Of a stretch of DNA of 7,227 bases, positions 1 to 6,008 are shown piece by piece. Position 1 is the stretch's first letter. Every line of letters begins with the position of its first letter. The translations under genes and the position numbers were made by a program. Location: NCBI GenBank assembly GCA_030836345.1, contig JAURQA010000115.1:1-7227 (forward strand), in the 5' to 3' direction. The notes below the pieces were generated by a model, which did not search any database, was not told the origin of the DNA, and saw only the letters and a list, made by a program, of their open reading frames with translations. This DNA comes from Bacteroidota bacterium. GTDB lineage: Bacteria > Bacteroidota > Bacteroidia > NS11-12g > UBA955.

Positions 1-1
1 G

Positions 2-805
2 TTCCGTTTTCCCAGCGTGGCTGAAGCATTTACTCAAACCAGTGTGGGGCCCATAACAGTGTATGCAAATCCCGAATTAAGACCAGAAACGAGCTTGGCC
101 GCAGAAATAGGAATTAAACAAGGCATACAAACAAAAAAACTAAGCGCATTTGTTGATTTAGCCTTATTCCAAAACACCTTGGATGACATGATGGAGTTCA
201 CTTTTGGCCAATGGGTTGCCATACCTACTCCACCTGAATCTGGATATGGATTTAAAAGTTTAAACGCCGGGAAAGGAAGGGTTCAAGGAGTAGAACTTGA
301 AGTAATGGCCCAATATAAAACTCGTAAATATGACTGGGTGCTTCTTACGGGGTATACGTTTAGCGACGCCAAAAATTTAGAACCAAACAAAGTCATTGCC
401 ATTGACGAAAGCGTCCTTAAAAAACCTTTAACCTTTAATAATACTCGAAGCGATAGCACTTTGTTTCTCAAATATAGATATAAGCATTTGTACAAGTTTG
501 ATTGGCAGTATAACCGCCACAGTGGTTGGATGGTTGGATTGAGTGCACGGTATATGAGTAAAATGGAGAACATAGATGCCGCTTTTCAAGGCTTTCCCAT
601 CAATCTTTTTATACCGGGAGTTTTGGAAAGCAGACCCAGAATGGGAAATGCACTTATTTTTGATTTGAGGGCAGGTTTTGAAATCAGTGAGCATTTTTGG
701 ATCAATGGCCAAATCAGAAATGTATTAAATACAGCATATTACGGAAGGCCTGCAGATATTCAGGACCCTCGTCTATTCCAAATTCAAGTGAAATATAGCA
801 TTTGA
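2..805 (+). CDS. TonB-dependent outer-membrane receptor, C-terminal part (5' truncated by window)
   Basis: This is the last 267 codons of an outer-membrane beta-barrel receptor of the TonB-dependent family, which imports ligands such as siderophores, vitamins or glycans using TonB energy. The frame is open from position 2. The GTG at 17 is an internal valine, because the preceding in-frame codons read FRFPS, part of the typical barrel motif 'FR.PS..E.F'. Further family marks are 'NPELRPETS', a 'N.G+G.VQGVELE' stretch, alternating polar/aromatic strand pattern, and the C-terminal 'ING.IRNVLNT.Y..RP' block. It ends in 'FQIQVKYSI', a final barrel strand. The TonB box, plug domain and first barrel strands lie outside the window, so the substrate cannot be inferred. 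The TGA stop overlaps the upstream box of the promoter of the next gene. The family call is secure; the specificity is unknown. Confidence 0.9.
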   Translation, partial: FRFPSVAEAFTQTSVGPITVYANPELRPETSLAAEIGIKQGIQTKKLSAFVDLALFQNTLDDMMEFTFGQWVAIPTPPESGYGFKSLNAGKGRVQGVELEVMAQYKTRKYDWVLLTGYTFSDAKNLEPNKVIAIDESVLKKPLTFNNTRSDSTLFLKYRYKHLYKFDWQYNRHSGWMVGLSARYMSKMENIDAAFQGFPINLFIPGVLESRPRMGNALIFDLRAGFEISEHFWINGQIRNVLNTAYYGRPADIQDPRLFQIQVKYSI

Positions 806-831
806 TTCCATGAAGGGATTTTGTACATTTG
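801..831 (+). promoter_or_regulatory. Bacteroidota-type promoter of the 3-hydroxyanthranilate dioxygenase gene
   Basis: TTTG at 801-804, a 19-bp spacer and TACATTTG at 824-831 match the Bacteroidota primary sigma-factor consensus TTTG-N19-TAnnTTTG at every defined base. The upstream box overlaps the stop codon of the receptor gene. The -7 element ends four bases before the ATG at 836, so the predicted transcription start falls at or within a base or two of the start codon. This indicates that the dioxygenase gene has its own promoter and an essentially leaderless message. Confidence 0.75.
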
Positions 832-835
832 AAAC

Positions 836-1366
836 ATGGAGATTAGAGCGCCTTTCAACTTAAATAAATGGATTGAAGAAAATCGTCACCATTTAAAGCC
901 TCCCGTTGCGAATAAAAACCTGTACCCTGAGGGGACAGATTATATTGTGATGGTTGTAGGAGGGCCAAACGCCCGAAAAGATTATCATTTTAATGAGACT
1001 GAAGAGCTGTTTTATCAATTAGAAGGAAACATTACGGTACGCATTCAAGTTGAAGGAAAACCACAAGATATTCATCTTGGACCTGGAGACATGTTCTTGC
1101 TCCCCCCATGTATCCCGCATAGCCCCATGCGCGAAGAAGGAAGTGTTGGTTTGGTTATTGAACGCATTCGAAAAGGAAAAAATATGGCCGATGGGCTCAT
1201 GTGGTTTTGCGATAACTGCAACACCCAATTACACAAAACCTTCTTTGAACTTGATGACGTTGAAAAAGATTTCTTGCCTCGATTTAAAGAATATTATGCC
1301 AGCGAGGATTTACGCACATGTAAAAACTGCGGGCATGTAATGGAAACCGACCCCCGATTTGTTTAG
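836..1366 (+). CDS. nbaC: 3-hydroxyanthranilate 3,4-dioxygenase
   Basis: This 176-residue cytosolic cupin dioxygenase opens the ring of 3-hydroxyanthranilate with O2 to give 2-amino-3-carboxymuconate semialdehyde, which cyclises to quinolinate (NAD precursor) or enters 2-aminomuconate degradation. The length matches bacterial enzymes (about 174-190 aa). The 'GPNARKDYH' and 'LLPP.IPHSPMR' motifs are present. Catalytic iron ligands are H51, E57 and H95, with substrate-binding R47, R99 and E109. The C-terminal rubredoxin-like second metal site is intact as C125/C128 (CDNC) and C162/C165 (CKNC), typical of the bacterial/fungal short form. The ATG at 836 is the first start after an in-frame TGA at 830-832 and follows the promoter -7 box by four bases. 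No other kynurenine-pathway gene is visible next to it. The symbol is also written haaO or kynU-linked HAO; the function is very likely right. Confidence 0.95.
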   Translation: MEIRAPFNLNKWIEENRHHLKPPVANKNLYPEGTDYIVMVVGGPNARKDYHFNETEELFYQLEGNITVRIQVEGKPQDIHLGPGDMFLLPPCIPHSPMREEGSVGLVIERIRKGKNMADGLMWFCDNCNTQLHKTFFELDDVEKDFLPRFKEYYASEDLRTCKNCGHVMETDPRFV

Positions 1367-1380
1367 AGCCTGCTTCGACT

Positions 1381-1396
1381 ATAAAAATCTTTTTAT
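1381..1396. terminator. Possible weak bidirectional A/T hairpin between convergent genes
   Basis: The 26-bp gap between the convergent dioxygenase and mscS stops contains ATAAAAA (1381-1387), a 2-base gap and TTTTTAT (1390-1396), a perfect 7-bp inverted repeat that reads the same way on both strands and runs into the mscS stop codon. It could end transcription from either side because each strand has a run of five T. However, the stem is only A:T and the loop is too small to form fully, so it is a weak candidate. Confidence 0.25.
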
Positions 1397-2409
1397 TGCT
1401 GAATAATCGTTCGAATAGGGAAAGGGATATTGATTCCTTCCTCCTGGTATCTTTTGTGAATCTGCTTGATTAGTTCGCTGGTAATGATGAATTGGTCTGC
1501 GTACTCCTCTACTCTTACAAATACTTTTAAATCAATGCTGCTATCCCCAAAATTGTAAAACCGAACAAAGGGTTCAAAATCCGTAACTCCTCCTTCAGAA
1601 TCGGCCATAACTTTTCTCGCTTCTTCAATAGAGATTTGCTCTACCTTATCCAAGTCGCTTTCATACCCCACCCCAACATTTATATAAAATGTAATTTGCC
1701 TGTCTGACAAAAAGAAATTTTCAATAATAGAATTACTCAAGGTGCTATTTGGAACGACTACCGTATTGTTTCCAACGGTTTGAACAGTTGTATTTCTCCA
1801 GTTAATGTCTGTGATAAACCCTCGTTTACCGTTCTCCAATTCAATAAAGTCGCCAATATTTGTTTTTCCACTAGCAATTAATTGTATGCCAGCAAACAAA
1901 TTACTTAGGGTGTCCTGTAAAGCCAAAGCAACTGCTAATCCACCCACTCCAAGAGCCGTTAAAAGTGGCGTTATTTTAATCCCAAATGCTTGCAGAATTA
2001 AAATAAAACCAAGCGCATAAATAACCCCCTTAACTACGTTACTTAGTATCGTAGAATCAGGCAATTGAACCCCTTTTCTGTTGCGAGGAATTCGCGTTAA
2101 CCCCCCGCCAATTTTAGAAGCGGCCAAGGTTATTGATAAGATAAAAACAGCCAAAAGGCCGTCTTTTACCCATAATAGGTGATGGCTTTTTAAGCCCATT
2201 TGCGGTGAAATATAAACCAACCCTCCCAAAACAGACCACCACAAAATGTAGACCTGTAAAACGTGTATAATAACATCATCCCCTTCCCAAGCTGTTTTAT
2301 GGCTAAGCTTTACAAGAAAAGGGATAACAAATATTCGCAATAAAATGCCGAGTATAATAAAAACTCCAAGGGGTAAGACGATTTGCAGTAAGAGTATATT
2401 TATGTCCAC
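1393..2409 (-). CDS. MscS-family small-conductance mechanosensitive channel
   Basis: This 338-residue inner-membrane channel is expected to release solutes on hypo-osmotic shock. Hydrophobic segments lie near residues 5-30, 50-68, 80-98 and 122-142, followed by the pore helix at about 146-178, with the glycine/alanine-rich 'LGVGGLAVALALQDTLSN' signature. The cytoplasmic beta domain follows ('GDFIELENGKRGFITDINWRNT', about 186-206, and 'VVVPNSTLSNSIIENF'), and the alpha/beta C-terminal domain ends in 'INIPFPIRTI', the usual MscS terminus. The start must be the GTG at 2409: an in-frame TAA lies four codons upstream with no other start codon between, and the next ATG (residue 71) would remove two membrane segments. 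A consensus promoter ends four bases before the GTG. It shares orientation with the SRPBCC/GyrI gene upstream but has its own promoter. The family is certain; which MscS/YnaI-like subgroup is not. Confidence 0.93.
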   Translation of the reverse strand: MDINILLLQIVLPLGVFIILGILLRIFVIPFLVKLSHKTAWEGDDVIIHVLQVYILWWSVLGGLVYISPQMGLKSHHLLWVKDGLLAVFILSITLAASKIGGGLTRIPRNRKGVQLPDSTILSNVVKGVIYALGFILILQAFGIKITPLLTALGVGGLAVALALQDTLSNLFAGIQLIASGKTNIGDFIELENGKRGFITDINWRNTTVQTVGNNTVVVPNSTLSNSIIENFFLSDRQITFYINVGVGYESDLDKVEQISIEEARKVMADSEGGVTDFEPFVRFYNFGDSSIDLKVFVRVEEYADQFIITSELIKQIHKRYQEEGINIPFPIRTIIQQ

Positions 2410-2413
2410 TTGG

Positions 2414-2443
2414 CAAAATTAGCTTGTTTCAACAAATAACAAA
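2414..2443 (-). promoter_or_regulatory. Bacteroidota-type promoter of the mscS-like gene
   Basis: Read on the minus strand, TTTG (2443-2440), an 18-bp spacer and TAATTTTG (2421-2414) match the Bacteroidota consensus at all defined positions. The -7 element stops four bases short of the GTG start codon, exactly the spacing seen for the dioxygenase gene, and its first three bases (TAA) are also the in-frame stop that limits the reading frame. The message is predicted to be leaderless or to have one or two extra bases. Confidence 0.75.
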
Positions 2444-2481
2444 TGGAAATCCGGAGATATTTATTCTCTCATGAAAAATGG

Positions 2482-3408
2482 CTATTCAATTGGCATGCAC
2501 ACATCAGAAACTAATTCGTGTGGTGCAACATCCCTTGGGCTATTTCTATAAAATTCCATGGGATGCATTCTCTTATTGCACTTAAACTCCTTTGCTCTTT
2601 GCATAGCAGTAATTGCACCCCAGGCGTTTCCAAGGAGTTTATATGTACCCTTGTGTCTAATAGTATAAAGTACTGTTTTTGGTAAAGAATCGACGAAAAA
2701 CCCCTTCGGTAGGTTAGCAGCTATCGGTTCCCCTTTTAGCCTAAGGGCGCTCGTAAAATCAGCCCTGTTTTTACCAAAGGAAAACTTATGGTAAATAGAA
2801 AAAAAGTCAGAGCTGACGAGCTTCTTATTCGCCAAAGCGAAATCCGTCAATTTCTCAAAATCAGCTCCCATCACATCGGACATATTATCTAAAGCTGAAC
2901 TATTCTTTATTCCCAAGTATGAACATCCTTCATACTGCGATTCACCTAAAAAATCTAAAGATGCATCTACACTGCCTTTCTCGCAATAGTCCTTTAACAT
3001 GAGCAGGCCTCGCTCGTAGTCCATTCCAATCAATCGTTCCATCATTTTTTTTAAGAAAAACATAAAAAATGGGAGTGTGCTGTCCATGGTCCAAGTGACC
3101 TCTATTTGATCCCCACTTTGAGAAAGCTGGAATGTGGTCTTTGAATTTGATTTCCAAGGTTTCAGAATGCATAAATCATAGGAAATTTGAAATTCTTTTT
3201 CATCTGTAATTCTCATGTTTCCTGAACCTACACGCTCACCAATCCATTCGTAATACTTCCCATCGCCGCTAATTCTTAAACGAGCTTCGGGCTCACAGAT
3301 TAGCCAAGGCGACCAGGCTTTCCATAAATTAAAATCACTTAGGATTGAATAAATGTGTTCTCTTGTAGCATCAATCATTATTGATCTACGAATGTTTGTT
3401 TTTGGCAT
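2482..3408 (-). CDS. SRPBCC domain fused to GyrI-like effector-binding domain, function unknown
   Basis: The 308-residue soluble protein has two recognisable parts. Residues about 4-145 look like a START/polyketide-cyclase-2 SRPBCC fold: 'I.RSIMIDATREHIYSILSDFNLWKAWSPW' pattern, then 'YYEWIGERVGSGNM.I', a strand-rich middle and a long C-terminal helix (about 118-142). Residues about 158-308 fit a GyrI-like (SOUL/AraC effector-binding) domain, with 'VLYTIRHKGTYKLLGNAWGAI' and the characteristic end 'PMEFYRNSPRDVAPHELVSDVCMPIE', including the conserved glutamate E285. Both folds bind hydrophobic or cationic small molecules; there is no DNA-binding domain, so it is not a self-contained regulator. 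No signal peptide is seen. The frame is open to a TTG at 3441, but the ATG at 3408 begins directly before the first SRPBCC strand and is preferred. Ligand and role are unknown. Confidence 0.8.
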   Translation of the reverse strand: MPKTNIRRSIMIDATREHIYSILSDFNLWKAWSPWLICEPEARLRISGDGKYYEWIGERVGSGNMRITDEKEFQISYDLCILKPWKSNSKTTFQLSQSGDQIEVTWTMDSTLPFFMFFLKKMMERLIGMDYERGLLMLKDYCEKGSVDASLDFLGESQYEGCSYLGIKNSSALDNMSDVMGADFEKLTDFALANKKLVSSDFFSIYHKFSFGKNRADFTSALRLKGEPIAANLPKGFFVDSLPKTVLYTIRHKGTYKLLGNAWGAITAMQRAKEFKCNKRMHPMEFYRNSPRDVAPHELVSDVCMPIE

Positions 3409-3514
3409 ATGTTTTCTTAATTTAGTTGGGTTTAAAAGCAAGTAACAAAAACAAAAAGTAAGGATTGTTTCTAATTTGTCACTTTTTACTTCCTCACATT
3501 AAACGATGGCGTTG

Positions 3515-3522
3515 TACTTTTG
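3515..3522 (+). promoter_or_regulatory. -7 promoter element of cysS
   Basis: TACTTTTG matches TAnnTTTG at every defined base and ends seven bases before the ATG at 3530. It is embedded in the same TTGTAC context as the dioxygenase promoter. I could not find a TTG or TTTG box at the usual 17-23 bp upstream, so only half of the promoter is visible. Its position inside the first codons of the longer frame (ATG at 3506) argues that translation begins at 3530. Confidence 0.55.
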
Positions 3523-3529
3523 TGCTTCC

Positions 3530-4996
3530 ATGGGTTTTAAACTCTTTAATTCACACAGTCGCTCCTTGGAGACATTTGAACCTATCAAAACTCCGTTTGT
3601 AGGTATTTACATTTGTGGACCAACCGTTTACGGTCCCCCACACTTGGGGCATGTTAGAGGGCCCATTGTATTTGACGTAATGCGCAGGTATCTCAAGCAT
3701 ATGGGCTACAAAACCCGTTTTGTAAGAAACATTACAGATGTTGGACATTTAGTGAACGATGCAGACTCAGGAGATGATAAATTGGCCAAACAAGCTCAAT
3801 TAGAGCAAGTGGAGCCCATGCAAATAGCTCAAACATATACGGAGAAATACAATTGGGCCATGCGCAAAGTAAATGTTCTTGCCCCAGATATTGAACCCCG
3901 AGCAAGCGGCCATATTTTAGAACAAATTGCCATGATTAAGCAATTGCTGGATCAGGGATATGCTTATGAGGTAGATGGCGACATTTACTTTGAAGTGAGC
4001 AAATATGCAAAGACACACGATTATGGAAAACTGTCTGGAAGAGTTTTAGAAGACTTAATGGATGGTGCAGGAGGCGAAGCCCGAGCGCTAGACGGCCAAG
4101 ACAAAAAGAAAAATGCTGTTGATTTTGCTTTGTGGAAAAAAGCGAGTGCTGAGCATATTATGCAATGGGAAAGTCCATGGGGCATGGGGTACCCGGGCTG
4201 GCATATCGAATGTTCAGCGATGAGTGCCAAATACCTTGGAACCTATTTTGATATTCACGGAGGGGGAATGGATTTATTGTTTCCTCATCACGAAGCTGAA
4301 ATTGCCCAAAGCAAAGCCGCTTGTGGTCAGGATCCAGCCAAATACTGGGTGCATCACAATATGATTACCATTAATGGTCAGAAAATGGCCAAGTCCCTGA
4401 ATAACGGAATTACCGTAGAAGATTTATTTACAGGCAAGAGCCATTTACTCGAGCAGGCTTATTCTCCTATGACCTTGCGATTTTTTGTATTGCAAGCTCA
4501 CTATAGAGGTACCTTAGATTTTAGCAATGCGGCTTTACAGGCCAGCGAAAAAGGCTTGAAGCGTTTGTTGGAAGCGGCTGAACTATCCCAGTCACTTGCG
4601 CCAAAACCCACGAACAACTATGAGGTACAGAAAATTGAAGATGCTATTTTGGCTTCCATGAATGAAGACATGAATACTCCCCAGGTAATTGCCCATTTAT
4701 TTGAAGCAGCCCGAATAACCAATTCGGCGAATGGAGGTCAAATTGACTTAAATCAAAATAATATTGATAAACTTCAATACATATTCAAAACCTATGCTTT
4801 TGAGGTGCTTGGAATATTATCGGAAGAAAAGAATGACTCCAACATGTTAGATGGAGTAATTCAAATGCTCTTAAATATGCGCAAGGAAGCAAAAGCAAAT
4901 AAAGATTTTGCTTTAAGTGATAAAATAAGAGATGACCTGAGCGCCTTGGGTTTAAAAATTAAAGATAGCCGCGAGGGCACTACTTGGAGTAAGTAG
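3530..4996 (+). CDS. cysS: Cysteinyl-tRNA synthetase
   Basis: This class I aminoacyl-tRNA synthetase (488 residues from the chosen start; 461 in E. coli) charges tRNA-Cys with cysteine in the cytosol. It opens with 'KLFNSHSRSLETFEPI'. The 'ICGPTVYG' motif carries zinc ligand C29, the HIGH-type signature is HLGH (38-41), and the remaining zinc ligands are C228 in 'PGWHIECSAM', H253 and E257 in 'FPHHEAEIAQ'. The KMSKS loop is KMAKS (285-289). 'NEDMNTPQVIAHLFE' marks the helical domain. The C-terminal 'DFALSDKIRDDLSALGLKIKDS..GT.W' is the usual anticodon-recognition end. An upstream in-frame ATG at 3506 would add eight residues not expected in the family and containing the -7 promoter element, so ATG 3530 is preferred. 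It is divergent from the SRPBCC/GyrI gene and convergent with pyrF, its stop directly touching the pyrF stop. All catalytic motifs are intact. Confidence 0.96.
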   Translation: MGFKLFNSHSRSLETFEPIKTPFVGIYICGPTVYGPPHLGHVRGPIVFDVMRRYLKHMGYKTRFVRNITDVGHLVNDADSGDDKLAKQAQLEQVEPMQIAQTYTEKYNWAMRKVNVLAPDIEPRASGHILEQIAMIKQLLDQGYAYEVDGDIYFEVSKYAKTHDYGKLSGRVLEDLMDGAGGEARALDGQDKKKNAVDFALWKKASAEHIMQWESPWGMGYPGWHIECSAMSAKYLGTYFDIHGGGMDLLFPHHEAEIAQSKAACGQDPAKYWVHHNMITINGQKMAKSLNNGITVEDLFTGKSHLLEQAYSPMTLRFFVLQAHYRGTLDFSNAALQASEKGLKRLLEAAELSQSLAPKPTNNYEVQKIEDAILASMNEDMNTPQVIAHLFEAARITNSANGGQIDLNQNNIDKLQYIFKTYAFEVLGILSEEKNDSNMLDGVIQMLLNMRKEAKANKDFALSDKIRDDLSALGLKIKDSREGTTWSK

Positions 4997-5018
4997 TTAA
5001 ATGTAATGGGACATTTGA
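4997..5018 (+). terminator. Weak hairpin at the cysS/pyrF junction
   Basis: AAATGT (4999-5004), a six-base loop and ACATTT (5011-5016) form a 6-bp inverted repeat that extends to 8 bp in RNA from the plus strand if U-G pairing at 4998/5017 is allowed. It begins immediately after the cysS stop codon and lies wholly inside the end of pyrF. A T run occurs only about ten bases further on, so it is not a textbook intrinsic terminator. It is the only structure near the junction that could slow transcription from cysS. Confidence 0.25.
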
Positions 5019-5797
5019 ACTTGAAGTTTTTGCGCTTCTTCTTTGGCTCTTATTAAATAATCATCACCATCAGAGGCATAAATAATTCCTCTGCTTGAGT
5101 TTACTAGTAAACCACAGTCTTTGTTGGAACCGTAATTGGCCACTTCATCTAGGTTTCCACCTTGAGCTCCAACACCTGGAACCAAAAGAAAATGTTCTGG
5201 AACAATGTTTCGTATATGTTTTAACTGCTCAGCACGTGTGGCCCCTACCACAAACATTAAATTATTGATGTTTCCATACTTACTCACTGTTTTTAGGACT
5301 CTTTCGTAAAGCTTTTCATTCTCTAAATCCAACTTTTGAAAATCCTGATGCCCAGCATTGCTCGTTAAAGCTAAACAAATAATCCATTTGTTTTCAAATT
5401 CTAGAAAAGGCCTTAAACTATCTTCTCCCATGTAAGGCGCAACGGTTACTGCATCAAAATTCATGGTGTCAAAAAAAGCACGTGCGTACATGGAACTTGT
5501 ATTTCCAATATCACCTCTTTTGGCATCGGCTATACTAAAACATTGCTTGGGTATTGCATTTAAAGTGTGTTCCATTATTTCCCAACCTCGCGCTCCATAT
5601 TGCTCATAAAATGCGGTGTTTATTTTATAGGAGACAGAAAATTGTTGGGTCGCATCAATAATGGCTTGATTAAAAGGAAGGATATTCTTAGCCTCTTTTT
5701 CAAAGACTACAGGTAATTTTTGAATGTCTGTATCAAGTCCCGTGCAGAGAAAGCTCTTCTTACTGCGAATTTGGTTAATCAATTCTTGACGATTCAT
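4997..5797 (-). CDS. pyrF: Orotidine 5'-phosphate decarboxylase, long (~270 aa) subfamily
   Basis: This cytosolic TIM-barrel enzyme converts OMP to UMP in the last step of de novo pyrimidine synthesis. The 266-residue length and sequence style fit the longer 'type 2' PyrF found in Bacteroidota, Actinobacteria and others rather than the ~235-residue E. coli type. Visible motifs are 'LCTGLDTD' (substrate-binding aspartate), the catalytic 'DAKRGDIGNT' with D91-K93-D96, 'VAPYMGEDSL', 'VVGAT', 'VPGVGAQGG' (207-213) and 'NSSRGIIY' with the phosphate-binding arginine R237. The ATG at 5797 is preferred over the TTG three codons upstream because family members begin directly with the 'M.r.eLi.qI..KkSfLc.GLD' helix. 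No other pyrimidine gene is nearby. It overlaps no gene but abuts cysS tail to tail. Confidence 0.95.
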   Translation of the reverse strand: MNRQELINQIRSKKSFLCTGLDTDIQKLPVVFEKEAKNILPFNQAIIDATQQFSVSYKINTAFYEQYGARGWEIMEHTLNAIPKQCFSIADAKRGDIGNTSSMYARAFFDTMNFDAVTVAPYMGEDSLRPFLEFENKWIICLALTSNAGHQDFQKLDLENEKLYERVLKTVSKYGNINNLMFVVGATRAEQLKHIRNIVPEHFLLVPGVGAQGGNLDEVANYGSNKDCGLLVNSSRGIIYASDGDDYLIRAKEEAQKLQVQMSHYI

Positions 5798-5803
5798 ACA
5801 TGG

Positions 5804-5811
5804 CAAATTTC
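5804..5811 (-). promoter_or_regulatory. Possible -7 element of pyrF
   Basis: On the minus strand GAAATTTG matches TAnnTTTG at five of six defined bases (the first T is replaced by G) and ends six bases before the ATG at 5797, a similar geometry to the three better promoters in the window. No TTG box is visible at the expected distance. Support is therefore mainly positional. Confidence 0.3.
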
Positions 5812-5902
5812 GGCAAAAGACCTAACATTAAGCTCATTAAATAAAATATTCTCTCATTTTGCACGGATAAATTGGGTTTAAAACACCTAAACAAAGGATT
5901 CG

Positions 5903-5936
5903 TTGAATCAAAAATCCGAAATCATTGAATCATTGA
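5903..5936. repeat. Short direct repeats in the pyrF / secreted-protein intergenic region
   Basis: TTGAATCA occurs at 5903-5910 and again at 5925-5932, 22 bp apart start to start (about two helical turns). The second copy lies in a tandem pair of ATCATTGA (5921-5928 and 5929-5936). Such spacing can reflect a dimeric regulator site, but in AT-rich DNA short repeats also arise by chance. The remaining roughly 200-bp intergenic region (5798-6008) shows no ORF or RNA gene that I can support. Confidence 0.3.
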
Positions 5937-5964
5937 TATTAAAAATATGACATACTAAAAACGC

Positions 5965-5991
5965 TTGATTTAGGGTATAATACTTAAATTG
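5965..5991 (+). promoter_or_regulatory. Tentative promoter of the secreted-protein gene
   Basis: TTG (5965-5967), a 17-bp spacer and TAAATTG (5985-5991) resemble the Bacteroidota promoter but the -7 box is one T short of TAnnTTTG. It would place the transcription start inside the palindrome just before the ATG at 6009, giving a leader of roughly a dozen bases. This is the best candidate I can see in the interval, but it is weak. Confidence 0.3.
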
Positions 5992-6005
5992 CTACTTTAA
6001 AGTAG
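5992..6005. repeat. 14-bp perfect palindrome just before the secreted-protein start
   Basis: CTACTTTAAAGTAG is an exact 14-bp palindrome ending three bases before the ATG at 6009, and its TAG (6003-6005) is the in-frame stop that limits the reading frame upstream. Placed at the predicted transcription start, it could be an operator for a dimeric repressor or a small hairpin covering the start region. No direct evidence for either is available from sequence alone. Confidence 0.5.
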
Positions 6006-6008
6006 ATT

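Noticed and set aside
17..19. GTG as the start of a 262-residue protein
   Set aside because: The frame is open to the window edge and the codons before GTG encode a conserved receptor motif (FRFPS), so this is an internal valine of a truncated gene.
1050..1340. 96-codon open frame on the plus strand inside the dioxygenase gene
   Set aside because: It lies wholly within a well-conserved gene in another frame and its translation shows no domain pattern; the same applies to the other short antisense frames inside the large genes.
3409..3441. TTG start for the SRPBCC/GyrI protein
   Set aside because: It adds eleven residues before the first SRPBCC strand and uses a rare start codon, while ATG 3408 is in frame directly before the domain.
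3452..3460. TACTTTTTG on the minus strand as promoter of the SRPBCC/GyrI gene
   Set aside because: It has one extra T compared with TAnnTTTG and no upstream TTG box at the right distance, so I did not list it as a feature.
3506..3529. Upstream ATG giving an eight-residue longer CysRS
   Set aside because: The extension contains the -7 promoter element and precedes the conserved family N-terminus; ATG 3530 fits both lines of evidence.
5976..5981. TATAAT, a classical sigma-70 -10 box
   Set aside because: No -35 box at 16-18 bp, and the other promoters here follow the Bacteroidota TAnnTTTG pattern, so it is probably chance in AT-rich DNA.
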